Of a DNA stretch of 48,192 nucleotides, positions 1-9,643 are shown in pieces. The stretch lies in contig CAMVJR010000005.1 of assembly GCA_947167855.1 (NCBI GenBank), positions 1 to 48,192 on the forward strand, written 5' to 3'. Made by a program: the position numbers and the translations under genes. The DNA comes from an uncultured Bacteroidales bacterium. GTDB lineage: Bacteria > Bacteroidota > Bacteroidia > Bacteroidales > UBA932. Position 1 is the first letter of the stretch. Each line of letters begins with the position of its first letter. The notes below the pieces were generated by a model that was not told the DNA's origin, ran no database searches, and saw nothing but the letters and a program-made list of their open reading frames with translations.

Positions 1-833
1 CCGATGCCCATATCTACGGCCCCGACAGCATTATGCTGGACCTGGAAGACTCCGTAACCATGGCCGAGAAGGACGCTGCCCGCCTGCTGGTGCACAACGC
101 CCTCAAGACCATTGACTACGGCAAAACCGAAATGGTGGTCCGCATCAACCCGCTCAACACCCCTTACGGAAAGAAGGACGTGGAAGCCGTGGTCAAGGCC
201 GGCGTGGACGTGATCCGCATGCCCAAGACCGAAACGGCCGAAGAAGTCCGCGAACTGGAAGCCGAGATCCTCAAAGTGGAACAGGAGATTGGCCGAGTAG
301 GGGAGACCAAGATCATGGCCGCCATCGAGAGCGCCCTGGGTATTGTGAATGCCTATGCCATTGCAACGGCTTCGCCCCGCATGATGGGTATCGCCCTGGG
401 AGCCGAGGACTACAGCGCCAACCTCAAGACCAACCGTACCCCGGGAGGCGCAGAACTCCTGCTGGCCCGTGAGCAGATTGTGGTGGCCGCCCGTGCCGCC
501 GGCATCTGCTGCTTTGATACGGTGTATTCCAACCTGGACGACATGGAAACCTTCCGCAAGGAGGTGGAACTCATCAAGACCCTGGGCTTTGACGGTAAAT
601 CCATTATCAACCCCCGTCAGATTGAGGTGGTGAACAGCGTATTCACCCCCACCGAGAAGGAAATCACCAAGGCCCGCGCCGTGGTGGCCGCCATCAAGGA
701 GGCCCAGGCCAAGGGTTCCGGCGTAATTGCCGTAAATGGTAAGATGGTAGACCGTCCGGTGGTCCTGCGTGCAGAGCGTACCATTGCTCTGGCCGTGGCT
801 GCCGGTGTAATCAGTGAGGAGGAAGCACTATGA
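1..833 (+). CDS. citE: citrate lyase beta subunit (5' end truncated by window)
   Basis: Open frame runs from position 3; DAHIYGPDSIMLDLEDSV...RINPLNTPYG...IRMPKTE is typical of the CitE/HpcH aldolase family; followed directly by citF. Confidence 0.95.
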   Translation, partial: DAHIYGPDSIMLDLEDSVTMAEKDAARLLVHNALKTIDYGKTEMVVRINPLNTPYGKKDVEAVVKAGVDVIRMPKTETAEEVRELEAEILKVEQEIGRVGETKIMAAIESALGIVNAYAIATASPRMMGIALGAEDYSANLKTNRTPGGAELLLAREQIVVAARAAGICCFDTVYSNLDDMETFRKEVELIKTLGFDGKSIINPRQIEVVNSVFTPTEKEITKARAVVAAIKEAQAKGSGVIAVNGKMVDRPVVLRAERTIALAVAAGVISEEEAL

Positions 834-2251
834 GAAACAGTAAGTTAGTGACCCTGGAAGAGGCCATCAAGCGTTCCGGCCTCCAGAATGGAATGACCAT
901 CAGCTTCCACCACCATTTCCGTGGCGGTGACAAGGTGGTGAATATGGTAGTGGACAAGCTCGCAGAGATGGGCTTCAAAGACCTCAAGCTGGCTGCCTCC
1001 AGCCTTTCGGACGTACACGCCCCGCTCATTGACCACATCAAGAACGGCGTGATCACCGGTATCTCCACTTCCGGTCTGCGCGGTGCCCTGGCCGATGCCA
1101 TCTCCCACGGCCTTCTCAAAGAGCCCGTGGTGTTCCGCTCGCACGGCGGACGCGGCAGCGCCATCGCCAACGGAGAGCTCAAGATTGACGTGGCTTTCCT
1201 GGGTGCTTCTTCGGCCGATGAACTGGGCAACGCCTGCGGCTATTCCCGCTCCGAGAATGCCAAATCCATCTGCGGCTCGCTGGGTTATGCCCTGCCCGAT
1301 GCCCGCTACGCCAAGCACGTGGTGGTAATCACGGACGACCTGGTGGAATATCCCAACATGCCCATGTCCATCTCTGCGGCCGACGTAGAGTCCGTCGTGG
1401 TGGTGGACAGCGTAGGTGACAGCTCCAAGATTGCCGCCGGCGCCATCCGCGACTCCAAGAACCCCCGCGATATTCTGCTGGCCAAGCAGGCCGCCAAGGT
1501 CATCATCAACTCCGGTCTCTTTGTAGACGGCTTCTCCATCCAGACCGGTACCGGCGGTGCTTCCCTGGCTGCCGTCAAGTACATCCGCGAGGAAATGATC
1601 AACCGCGGCATCAAGGCTTCCTTCGCCCTGGGCGGTATCACGGCCCACATGGTCAAGCTCCACGAAGAAGGCCTCATTGGCAAGCTCATTGACGTCCAGT
1701 CCTTCGATAAGGTAGCGGCCGAATCCATCAAGAACGACCCTACCCACCAGGAAGTATCGGCCGTGGAGTATGCCTCCGGCCAGCACCTGGGATCTGCTAC
1801 CCACGCTCTGGATATCGTGATCCTGAGCGCCCTGGAAGTGGATACGGACTTCAACGTGAATGTTCTGGTTGGTTCTGACGGTATTATCCGTGGCGCCATT
1901 GGCGGTCACCAGGATACCGCAGCCGATAGCGCCCTCAGCATCATCGTGTGCCCGCTCCTGCGCGGCCGCATCCCTTGCGTGGTGCCGCACGTAACCACTC
2001 TCATTACTCCCGGCAAGTCCGTGGACGTGGTGGTGACCGAGTACGGTATCGCCGTCAATCCGGGCCGTCCGGAGATTGCAGAAAAGCTCAAGGCTGCCGG
2101 TCTCAATATCGTGGATATCAAGGATCTGGCCGCCAAGGCTTCTTCCATCATCGGCAAGCCCGATGCCCTGCCTTTCGGAGACAAGGTGGTAGGTATTGTG
2201 ATGAACCGTGACGGTTCTGTCCTGGATAAAATCTACAATATCGTGGAATAA
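830..2251 (+). CDS. citF: citrate lyase alpha subunit (citrate CoA-transferase)
   Basis: CitF-like N-terminus SFHHHFRGGDKVVN and full-length 473 aa; start overlaps the citE stop. Confidence 0.95.
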   Translation: MRNSKLVTLEEAIKRSGLQNGMTISFHHHFRGGDKVVNMVVDKLAEMGFKDLKLAASSLSDVHAPLIDHIKNGVITGISTSGLRGALADAISHGLLKEPVVFRSHGGRGSAIANGELKIDVAFLGASSADELGNACGYSRSENAKSICGSLGYALPDARYAKHVVVITDDLVEYPNMPMSISAADVESVVVVDSVGDSSKIAAGAIRDSKNPRDILLAKQAAKVIINSGLFVDGFSIQTGTGGASLAAVKYIREEMINRGIKASFALGGITAHMVKLHEEGLIGKLIDVQSFDKVAAESIKNDPTHQEVSAVEYASGQHLGSATHALDIVILSALEVDTDFNVNVLVGSDGIIRGAIGGHQDTAADSALSIIVCPLLRGRIPCVVPHVTTLITPGKSVDVVVTEYGIAVNPGRPEIAEKLKAAGLNIVDIKDLAAKASSIIGKPDALPFGDKVVGIVMNRDGSVLDKIYNIVE

Positions 2252-2922
2252 TGCCCGTCACCCTGGAGCAATTGCTGCAAAGCCGGGACAACCGTGCAAA
2301 GCATCAGAAGGACCTGCTGGGAGAATACCCTGGCAGGTCCCTCCTTTGCATGACGGTGCAATTGCCGGGGCCGGAAAAAAGGAACCGGACGTCACTGGCC
2401 ATTGCCAAGGCCGGTGTACAGGCCATCCGGGAGGCGTTTGAGCCCACGTACGAAGAGCTTAAGGACCTGGAGACCGGATACGAAGCCTATTTCCTGGTAG
2501 ATCTACCTGCTTTAGAAACCAAGAAAAGGGCCTGCCAGATAGAAGACACCCACCCTTTGGGCCGATTGATGGACATCGATGTCCTTACCCTACCGGTCTC
2601 AGAAAATTATTTTTCGGAAGGCTTTCCGAAAAACCAATTTTCCGAGACCTCCACAAATCCACCCTCCCGACCGGTTTCAGGAAATTATTTTTCGCAAGGC
2701 TTTGCGAAAAACCAATTTCCCGAAACCTCCACAAGGCCTGCGCGCGTAGACACTGTCAGTCGTTTAGACATTGGTCTGGAGGCCAGGAGGTGTCTGCTGT
2801 GTGATAATGAGGTACGGTATTGTATGCGTGCTAAGTTGCATACAAAAGAAGAGTTATTGAGTCGAATTGAACAAATGCTTAAGGAATATGAGCTACAAGC
2901 CCCTAACCCCCGAACAGATTGA
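2251..2922 (+). CDS. citX: CitX, apo-citrate lyase phosphoribosyl-dephospho-CoA transferase, with an internal repeat-encoded insertion
   Basis: LLQSRDNRAKHQ, HPLGRLMDIDVLT, RRCLLCDNEVRYCMRAKLHT motifs match CitX; roughly 50 aa of extra sequence between DIDVLT and RRCLLC. Confidence 0.9.
   Translation: MPVTLEQLLQSRDNRAKHQKDLLGEYPGRSLLCMTVQLPGPEKRNRTSLAIAKAGVQAIREAFEPTYEELKDLETGYEAYFLVDLPALETKKRACQIEDTHPLGRLMDIDVLTLPVSENYFSEGFPKNQFSETSTNPPSRPVSGNYFSQGFAKNQFPETSTRPARVDTVSRLDIGLEARRCLLCDNEVRYCMRAKLHTKEELLSRIEQMLKEYELQAPNPRTD
2595..2727. repeat. Two 55-bp palindromic elements, 78-bp period, in frame within citX
   Basis: GGTCTCAGAAAATTATTTTTCGGAAGGCTTTCCGAAAAACCAATTTTCCGAGACC (2595-2649) and GGTTTCAGGAAATTATTTTTCGCAAGGCTTTGCGAAAAACCAATTTCCCGAAACC (2673-2727); differences are compensatory between the arms. 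Confidence 0.9.
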
Positions 2923-4870
2923 ACTGCTGGTTCAAAGAGGCTGCCGGGCCGATGACTGGTCCACGGTTTGCACCTCACATCCCGAATCCCTGAACTACGT
3001 GCGCAATGTCCGCTTTTCCGGCACCGTGCAGTTTGGGCGCTTTGAGGAAGTGTTTACCCTTCCCGGAGGCGTCCGCAAGCACTCGGGCCTGCGGAACGCG
3101 ACCCTGCACAACGTAACGGTAGGGGACAATTCCCTCATTGAGAACGTAACCAATTACGTGGCCAATTACACCATCGGCTCCCATACCTATATAGAGAATG
3201 TGGACCTGCTGGTGTGCGAAGGCCCCTGCCGCTTTGGCAATGGCGTAGAAGTGTCGGTGCTCAGTGAGACCGGCGGCCGGGAGGTCAAGATCTACGACCG
3301 CCTGAGCGCCCAGATTGCCTATGTGCTGGCTATGTACCGGCATCGGCCCGCCTTAATTGAGCGTCTGAATGCCCTGATTGAGGCGTATGCCGCCGGAAAG
3401 GAGACCAGCGTGGGCCGGATTGGGGATCACGTCTCCATCCGCAACACCCGCCATATCAATGGCGTGCACATTGGCGATCACGCCGTCATCAGCGGTGCCA
3501 GTCGTCTGAGAAATGGCACCGTCATCAGCAACGAGGCCGCTCCCGTGATCATTGCCCACGGCGTCATTGCCGACGACTTTATCATCTGCAGCGGCTCCCA
3601 TGTGGCCGACAATACCTCCCTGGAGCGCTGCTTCGTGGGCCAGTGCTGCCGGCTGGGACACGGATACAGTGCCTCCGATTCGCTCTTCTTCAGCAACTGC
3701 CAGGAAGAGAACGGAGAAGCCTGCGCCATCTTTGCCGGTCCGTTTACCGTTACTCACCACAAGAGCACACTCCTGATTGCCGGCATGTTCTCCTTCATGA
3801 ACGCCGGCAGCGGCTCCAACCAGAGCAACCACATGTACAAGCTGGGCCCCATGCACCAGGGCATCCTGGAGCGCGGCGCCAAGACTTCGTCGGACTCTTA
3901 TATCCTGTGGCCCTCCCGCGTGGGTGCCTTCTCCCTGGTGATGGGGCGCCATGTGACGCACTCGGACACATCGGCCCTTCCTTTCTCCTATCTTATTGAG
4001 CAGCAGAATACTACCTATCTGGTGCCGGGCGTTAACCTGCGCAGCGTGGGTACGGTCCGCGACGCCCAGAAATGGCCCAAGCGCGACGCCCGCAAGGACC
4101 CCGACCGCCTGGACTGCATCAATTACAACCTGCTGAGCCCCTACACCATCCAGAAGATGTTCAAGGGCATTCAGCTCCTCAGGAATCTGCAGTATTCGTC
4201 CGGCGAGCTCTCGGACGTGTACTCGTACCATAGCACCAAGATTCGCAACAAATCCCTCCGCAGCGGCATCCATTACTACCAGACGGCCATTGCCAAGTTC
4301 CTGGGCAATTCCATCATCAAACGCCTGGAGAATATGCCCGCCGGGGCTTCCGACGAGCAGATTCGCCAGCTCCTCAAGCCCACCTGCCCCATTGGAAAGG
4401 GACAATGGGCCGATGTGGCCGGTCTCCTGGCTCCCAGGGACTGCCTCACGGAGCTGCTGAACCGCGTGGAGAAGGGAGATGTGGACCTGGAGGCCTTCTC
4501 CAATGCCTTCCACCAGCTGCACAACCAGTACTACGATGCGGAATGGACCTGGGCCTACGACAAGTTTGGAGACTTCTTTGGCTATCCGCTGGAGAGCGTG
4601 ACCGCTGCCCAGGTGGAAGATATCGTCAAGCGCTGGAAAGAGGCGGTGATCGGCCTGGATAAGGAGCTCTACGAAGATGCCCGCAAGGAGTTCAACCTGG
4701 CCTCCATGACCAGTTTCGGGGCCGATGGAGACCGCGAAACCAAGGAGCGGGACTTCTCCGAAGTGCGCGGAGACTTTGAGTCCAACTCCTTTGTCAATGC
4801 CGTCCTGGAGCACATCCGCGTCAAGGAAGCCCTGGGCGATGAACTGCTGGCCCGCCTGCAAAGATCATGA
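2888..4870 (+). CDS. DUF4954 family protein (left-handed beta-helix-like)
   Basis: MSYKPLTPEQIELLVQRGCRADDWS... with hexapeptide-like repeats (VGDNSLIENV, IGDHVSIRNT); start chosen at the internal ATG 2888. Confidence 0.8.
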   Translation: MSYKPLTPEQIELLVQRGCRADDWSTVCTSHPESLNYVRNVRFSGTVQFGRFEEVFTLPGGVRKHSGLRNATLHNVTVGDNSLIENVTNYVANYTIGSHTYIENVDLLVCEGPCRFGNGVEVSVLSETGGREVKIYDRLSAQIAYVLAMYRHRPALIERLNALIEAYAAGKETSVGRIGDHVSIRNTRHINGVHIGDHAVISGASRLRNGTVISNEAAPVIIAHGVIADDFIICSGSHVADNTSLERCFVGQCCRLGHGYSASDSLFFSNCQEENGEACAIFAGPFTVTHHKSTLLIAGMFSFMNAGSGSNQSNHMYKLGPMHQGILERGAKTSSDSYILWPSRVGAFSLVMGRHVTHSDTSALPFSYLIEQQNTTYLVPGVNLRSVGTVRDAQKWPKRDARKDPDRLDCINYNLLSPYTIQKMFKGIQLLRNLQYSSGELSDVYSYHSTKIRNKSLRSGIHYYQTAIAKFLGNSIIKRLENMPAGASDEQIRQLLKPTCPIGKGQWADVAGLLAPRDCLTELLNRVEKGDVDLEAFSNAFHQLHNQYYDAEWTWAYDKFGDFFGYPLESVTAAQVEDIVKRWKEAVIGLDKELYEDARKEFNLASMTSFGADGDRETKERDFSEVRGDFESNSFVNAVLEHIRVKEALGDELLARLQRS

Positions 4871-5595
4871 TCCGACTCCTCCTTATACCGCTTTTGCTGC
4901 TACTGGGACATCCGGTCACGGTCACCGACCCCGGAGAGGAAACTTCCCTCTATGAGGTCCGGTTCCTCTATGGCTCCCTCAATACCAAAGTGGCCAAGGC
5001 AACCTTTACCCTTACCCCCACCGAGTGGGAAGGGCACGATGCCTACAAGAGCAATATCAGTGTGAGGGTACAGCCCATCTTCCGGCTTTTCCTGCATTCC
5101 CAGTACGTGGTGGAAGCCTTCTTTACCCGTCCCGGCATGGAGCCCCTGTATTACAGCACTTCTACCAATAAGGGAAGTGCCTGGTGCCGGTATTCGGAAG
5201 GGGAGGAAGGCATTGTATTCTGGCGGCAGTTTGGCAAGATGCCCGAGCCGGAAATCTTTCACCATCCCAACGACGGCCGCACCTTTGAAGTGGTGTCCCT
5301 GCTCTATTTTGCCCGGACCCACGATTTCGAAGAAGGTGTGCCCTTTGAGGTGACGGTGCTCATGGGAGGCCGAAAGATCCGTTCCACCCTTACCCTGGAA
5401 GGCTACGACACGGAAAAATACCCCGGTCACAAGGCCCAGCTCCTGCATCTGCACATGGTGGACAGAGGTATCATGGAAAACAAAAGCGGCCAGGACGTCT
5501 ACCTCTGGACCGACGCTGAAGGAACCCGTATCGTACTGGGTCTGGAGGTGGCTCTGAGCAAGAACGGAACCATGGTTTGCAATATCATCGAATAG
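4867..5595 (+). CDS. DUF3108-like secreted protein
   Basis: Hydrophobic N-terminus then LYEVRFLYGSLNTKVAKATF; start overlaps the upstream stop. Confidence 0.7.
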   Translation: MIRLLLIPLLLLLGHPVTVTDPGEETSLYEVRFLYGSLNTKVAKATFTLTPTEWEGHDAYKSNISVRVQPIFRLFLHSQYVVEAFFTRPGMEPLYYSTSTNKGSAWCRYSEGEEGIVFWRQFGKMPEPEIFHHPNDGRTFEVVSLLYFARTHDFEEGVPFEVTVLMGGRKIRSTLTLEGYDTEKYPGHKAQLLHLHMVDRGIMENKSGQDVYLWTDAEGTRIVLGLEVALSKNGTMVCNIIE

Positions 5596-5700
5596 TGCTT
5601 ATAATTTGTCACGATTTCTTGGGAAATCGATTAGAAATTGTTACCTTCGCATAATGATTCCCTAACAGGCGGAACCGGGAGTATTGGAAAGCCTGTTTGG

Positions 5701-7404
5701 ATGATGCAAAGCTATAGTAAGCACAACATACAGGAACTGCCCCTAAGCAGTCAATTCTTCCGTAAAAAGGTGGAAAACTTCCTCGGAGACAATGGCCTCC
5801 GGATGGAAGATTTAGAAGTATATTGTGTGATAGAGAGTGAAGCCGGAGACATCCTGGCCGGCGCCGGTCTTTCTTCCGATATCATCAAATGCATAGCTGT
5901 CACCCCCGAAGCCCGTTCGGAGGGTTTGGTGGCACCGTTGGTGTCGCATTTGATTTCCCTGGCAGCCACCAAGGGCATTCTGGAGCTCAAGATTTTCACC
6001 AAGCCCGAGAATGAGGCCATCTTCGAAAGCCTGGGCTTCCACGTCCTGGCCCGCGCCCCCAAGGCCATCCTTATGGAAAACGGTCACGGCCTGGAAAGAT
6101 ACTGTCAGTATTTAAAGGGCTTCGCCCAGGAGGGCCGATGTGGCGTTGTAGTCATGAACGCCAACCCCTTCACCCTGGGGCACCTCTATCTCCTGCAACA
6201 AGCCTCCAGGCAGGTAGACCACCTTTACATCATTCCTGTAAAAGAAGACAAATCCCAGTTCTCTTACAATGAGAGACTGGAAATGATAAGAAAGGCCCTT
6301 CCGGTTGTGGAAAACACAACCTCCACAGCCCGACGCACCAGTGGGGAGGGGACGAATGTCTGTGTGTTAGAGGGCTCTGACTATCAGATTTCTGCGGCTA
6401 CTTTTCCTACTTATTTCTTGAAAGACTTGTCCGACGCGGCGGAAACGCAGATGCGTCTGGATCTTGACCTGTACGCCCGGTGGATCGCACCGGCCCTGAA
6501 CGCCTCCGTCCGGTTTGTAGGATCCGAACCTATGGATTCTCTGACTGCCCGGTACAACGTTCTCATGAAGGAACTTCTTCCCGAAGTCTTAGAAATTCCC
6601 AGATTCTGTCTTTCGGTTTCTCCTACCCTTCCGGTCTCATTTTCAGAGACCTCCACAGAACCTACGCACATAACTGCATCTGCAGTGAGGAAAGCGTTGG
6701 AGGAGGGGAGTTTCAAGAAGGCATCGGCCTTATGCCCTGAGTCAAGCTGGCCGTATCTGCTGGCAGAGCTGGCTCAGCGGGCGCTGCGGAAGGAGCTCGA
6801 TACGCCGGGAAAGCCTGGCCTGGTGGGCCCGGATTCCTGCGGGGCGCACAAGGACATGGATTACAGCACCATGCTCCAGGGGATTGCGGCCATTCGGCCG
6901 TTCTTCCCCAAGATGGTGCTGGCAACATCGGCCCATGCGTTGAAGCAATTGGGCATTGAGGCCGAAGAAGCCATGATGGCTGCCACCGGCGGCATCAATA
7001 CCCACCGCGGGGCTATCTTCTGCATGGGCCTGGCGCTGAACGCGCGCGGCGACAGCAAGCAGATGGCTGCTTTGGCCGAGCAGATCTGCGGAGACAATCA
7101 TTCCGTGGGCGCACGGACGATGGCCCTGAGCGGTTATCAGCAGCTGTTTGAGGAATGGCTTCCGTATTATGCTTCCGGGGCTGGGGAACTGAAGACGCTG
7201 CTGCGGATCATGAGCACGCTGGACGATACCTGCGTGGTGAAGAGGGCTGGGTTCGATAGAGCTCAGCAGGTGAAGCAGGAAGCATCAGAATTTTCTTCTG
7301 CTGTGAATGAACTGTGCGAGCGGTACGCTGCGGAGGGTATCTCTCCGGGAGGAGCGGCCGATATGTTAGCTTTGACAATTTTTATTCACTCAATCATCAT
7401 ATGA
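5701..7404 (+). CDS. citC/citG: Fusion: [citrate (pro-3S)-lyase] ligase (CitC) + triphosphoribosyl-dephospho-CoA synthase (CitG)
   Basis: N-terminal GNAT-like plus nucleotidyltransferase (VVMNANPFTLGHLYLLQQAS, EGSDYQISAATFPTYFLKD) then CitG motifs (TPGKPGLVGPDSCGAHKDMD, GGINTHRGAIF, SPGGAADMLALT) in one ORF. ORF opens at 5638; ATGs at 5701/5704 are plausible starts. Confidence 0.88.
   Translation: MMQSYSKHNIQELPLSSQFFRKKVENFLGDNGLRMEDLEVYCVIESEAGDILAGAGLSSDIIKCIAVTPEARSEGLVAPLVSHLISLAATKGILELKIFTKPENEAIFESLGFHVLARAPKAILMENGHGLERYCQYLKGFAQEGRCGVVVMNANPFTLGHLYLLQQASRQVDHLYIIPVKEDKSQFSYNERLEMIRKALPVVENTTSTARRTSGEGTNVCVLEGSDYQISAATFPTYFLKDLSDAAETQMRLDLDLYARWIAPALNASVRFVGSEPMDSLTARYNVLMKELLPEVLEIPRFCLSVSPTLPVSFSETSTEPTHITASAVRKALEEGSFKKASALCPESSWPYLLAELAQRALRKELDTPGKPGLVGPDSCGAHKDMDYSTMLQGIAAIRPFFPKMVLATSAHALKQLGIEAEEAMMAATGGINTHRGAIFCMGLALNARGDSKQMAALAEQICGDNHSVGARTMALSGYQQLFEEWLPYYASGAGELKTLLRIMSTLDDTCVVKRAGFDRAQQVKQEASEFSSAVNELCERYAAEGISPGGAADMLALTIFIHSIII
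6303..6321. repeat. Short member of the citX palindrome family
   Basis: ccGGTTGTG-gaaaa-CACAACCtccacag; shares the ccGG 5' edge and CCtccaca 3' flank. Confidence 0.65.
6633..6651. repeat. Short member of the citX palindrome family
   Basis: cccttccGGTCTC-attttca-GAGACCtccacagaacctacgcac; outer stem identical to citX copy 1, with the inner palindrome missing. Confidence 0.75.
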
Positions 7405-9638
7405 TTACACTAAACCCCAATGGAGTTTATCTCCTCGATGGCAAGACCATCGCCAAGGACGCGGCTCTCGGTAAGGACGAGGCCCGTGAAAACACCATTA
7501 CCTACCAGATTCTGCGCAAGCACGACGTAGACGGTTCCAAGGGCAAAGACCTGCGCATCCGTTTCGACGCCATGGTTTCGCACGACATTACCTACGTGGG
7601 CATCATCCAGACGGCCCGCGCCAGCGGACTGGAGAAGTTCCCGCTGCCTTATGCTATGACAAACTGCCACAATTCCCTGTGCGCCGTGGGCGGTACCATC
7701 AACGAGGACGACCATGTCTTCGGCCTGTCGGCAGCCAAGAAGTATGGCGGCATCTATGTTCCGGCCAACCAGGCGGTTATCCATCAGTATGCCCGTGAGG
7801 CTCTTACCGCCTGTGGCAATATGATCCTGGGCTCCGACTCCCACACCCGTTATGGCTCCCTGGGCAATATGGGTGTTGGCGAAGGCGGCGGCGAGCTGGT
7901 GAAGCAACTCCTGGAGAATACCTGGGACATCAAGGCCCCCGAGGTGGTGCTGGTATGGCTGGAGGGCAAGCCCCGCCGCGGTATCGGCCCGCATGATGTG
8001 GCTATCTCCCTGGTGAAGGCCGTTTTCGAAAGCGGCTTTGTGAAAAACAAGGTGCTGGAGTTTGCCGGCCCCGGCGTAGCCAACCTGCCCATCGACTTCC
8101 GTAACGGTATCGATGTGATGACCACCGAGACCACCTGTTTGTCCTCCATCTGGATCACCGACGAGGAAGTGAAGAAATACTTTGAAATGCACAATCGTCC
8201 CGAGGCTTACAAGAAGCTGGAACCCGGCAGCGTGGCCTGGTACGATTCCATGATCACGATTGATCTGAGCAAGCAGGAGAGCATGATTGCTCTGCCTTAC
8301 CACCCGTCCAACGCCGTGACCATCCACGAACTGCAGGAGAACCCCGAGAAGGTGCTCAAGGCCATCGAAGAAGATACCATCAAGCGCTTTGGTGACAAGG
8401 TACACCCGGATCTGCTGAGCAAGATCAAGAACGGAAAGGTGTATGCCGACCAGGGCATCATCGCCGGCTGCTCCGGCGGTACCTACGACAACCTCTCCGA
8501 GGCTGCCACCATCCTCAAGGGCAAATCCATCGGCAACGATTACTTTACCATGAGCGCCTATCCCCAGAGCACGCCCGTGTATCTGGCCACCACGCGCAAT
8601 CACATTGCCGAAGAGCTCCTGGAGGCCGGTGTGGTTATTAAGCCCGCCTTCTGCGGCCCTTGCTTTGGCGCCGGTGACGTGCCGTCCAACAACGGCCTGT
8701 CCATCCGCCACACCACCCGCAACTTCCCCAACCGTGAAGGCTCCAAACCCGGTCAGGGACAGATTTCCATGGTGGCCCTGATGGATGCCCGTTCCATCGC
8801 AGCCACCGCTGCCAACGGCGGTGTCATTACCGCAGCCACGGACATTGAATACGAAGACACCCACAAGCCTTATCAGTTTGACGGCCGTATCTATGAGAAG
8901 CGCGTCTACAATGGCTACGGAAAGGCCCATACGGAGGAGCCGCTGCGGTACGGTCCCAACATCAAGGACTGGCCCGTCATGCCCGCCATGCAGGAAAACA
9001 TGCTGGTAGAACTGGCAGCCGTGATTCACGATCCCGTGACCACCACCGACGAACTCATCCCTTCCGGAGAAACTTCCAGCTACCGTTCCAACCCGCTCAA
9101 GCTCTCCGAGTTTGCCCTGAGCCGCCGCGTTCCCGAGTATGTGGGCCGCAGCAAGCGTATCCAGGCCGATGACCGTGCCCGCCGTGCCGGCGAGGTTACC
9201 GAAGACCTCCGCAAAGCCCTGGCTGTTGCGGGAACCACGGCCGAAAGTACATCCTTCGGCTCTTGTGTCTTTGCCAACAAGCCTGGCGACGGAAGTGCCC
9301 GTGAACAGGCTGCTTCCTGCCAGAAGGTGCTGGGCGGCGACGCCAACATCTGCTACGAGTACGCTACCAAGCGTTATCGTTCCAACTGCATCAACTGGGG
9401 TATTGTTCCTTTCACCATCAGCAAGGATACGCCCTTTGACTATGAGGTAGGGGACTATGTGTTTGTGCCCGGTATCCGCAAGGCCATCCTGGGCGGTGAA
9501 GAGCAGATCGAGGCTCGCGTGATTACGCGCGACGGCCGCTCCACGCCCATCACCCTTTATTTCCAGAACCTCACCGAAGACGAGCGCCAGATTCTCGCCG
9601 ACGGCTGCCTGATGAATTATTACAAAAACCGTAAATAA
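7401..9638 (+). CDS. aconitate hydratase / aconitase-family hydratase
   Basis: [52 protein letters not shown] motifs; start at ATG 7401 inside the longer ORF. Confidence 0.92.
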   Translation: MITLNPNGVYLLDGKTIAKDAALGKDEARENTITYQILRKHDVDGSKGKDLRIRFDAMVSHDITYVGIIQTARASGLEKFPLPYAMTNCHNSLCAVGGTINEDDHVFGLSAAKKYGGIYVPANQAVIHQYAREALTACGNMILGSDSHTRYGSLGNMGVGEGGGELVKQLLENTWDIKAPEVVLVWLEGKPRRGIGPHDVAISLVKAVFESGFVKNKVLEFAGPGVANLPIDFRNGIDVMTTETTCLSSIWITDEEVKKYFEMHNRPEAYKKLEPGSVAWYDSMITIDLSKQESMIALPYHPSNAVTIHELQENPEKVLKAIEEDTIKRFGDKVHPDLLSKIKNGKVYADQGIIAGCSGGTYDNLSEAATILKGKSIGNDYFTMSAYPQSTPVYLATTRNHIAEELLEAGVVIKPAFCGPCFGAGDVPSNNGLSIRHTTRNFPNREGSKPGQGQISMVALMDARSIAATAANGGVITAATDIEYEDTHKPYQFDGRIYEKRVYNGYGKAHTEEPLRYGPNIKDWPVMPAMQENMLVELAAVIHDPVTTTDELIPSGETSSYRSNPLKLSEFALSRRVPEYVGRSKRIQADDRARRAGEVTEDLRKALAVAGTTAESTSFGSCVFANKPGDGSAREQAASCQKVLGGDANICYEYATKRYRSNCINWGIVPFTISKDTPFDYEVGDYVFVPGIRKAILGGEEQIEARVITRDGRSTPITLYFQNLTEDERQILADGCLMNYYKNRK

Positions 9639-9643
9639 AAACC

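Noticed and set aside
845-1990. Long antisense ORF (381 aa) opposite citF
   Set aside because: Shadow ORF from GC-rich codon usage; the + strand protein is clearly CitF.
3353-4861. Long antisense ORF (502 aa) opposite the DUF4954 gene
   Set aside because: Shadow ORF; low-complexity G/A/V/H-rich translation, no recognisable family.
7410-9029. Long antisense ORF (539 aa) opposite aconitase; likewise 9620..11062 opposite icd
   Set aside because: Shadow ORFs opposite strongly recognisable enzymes.
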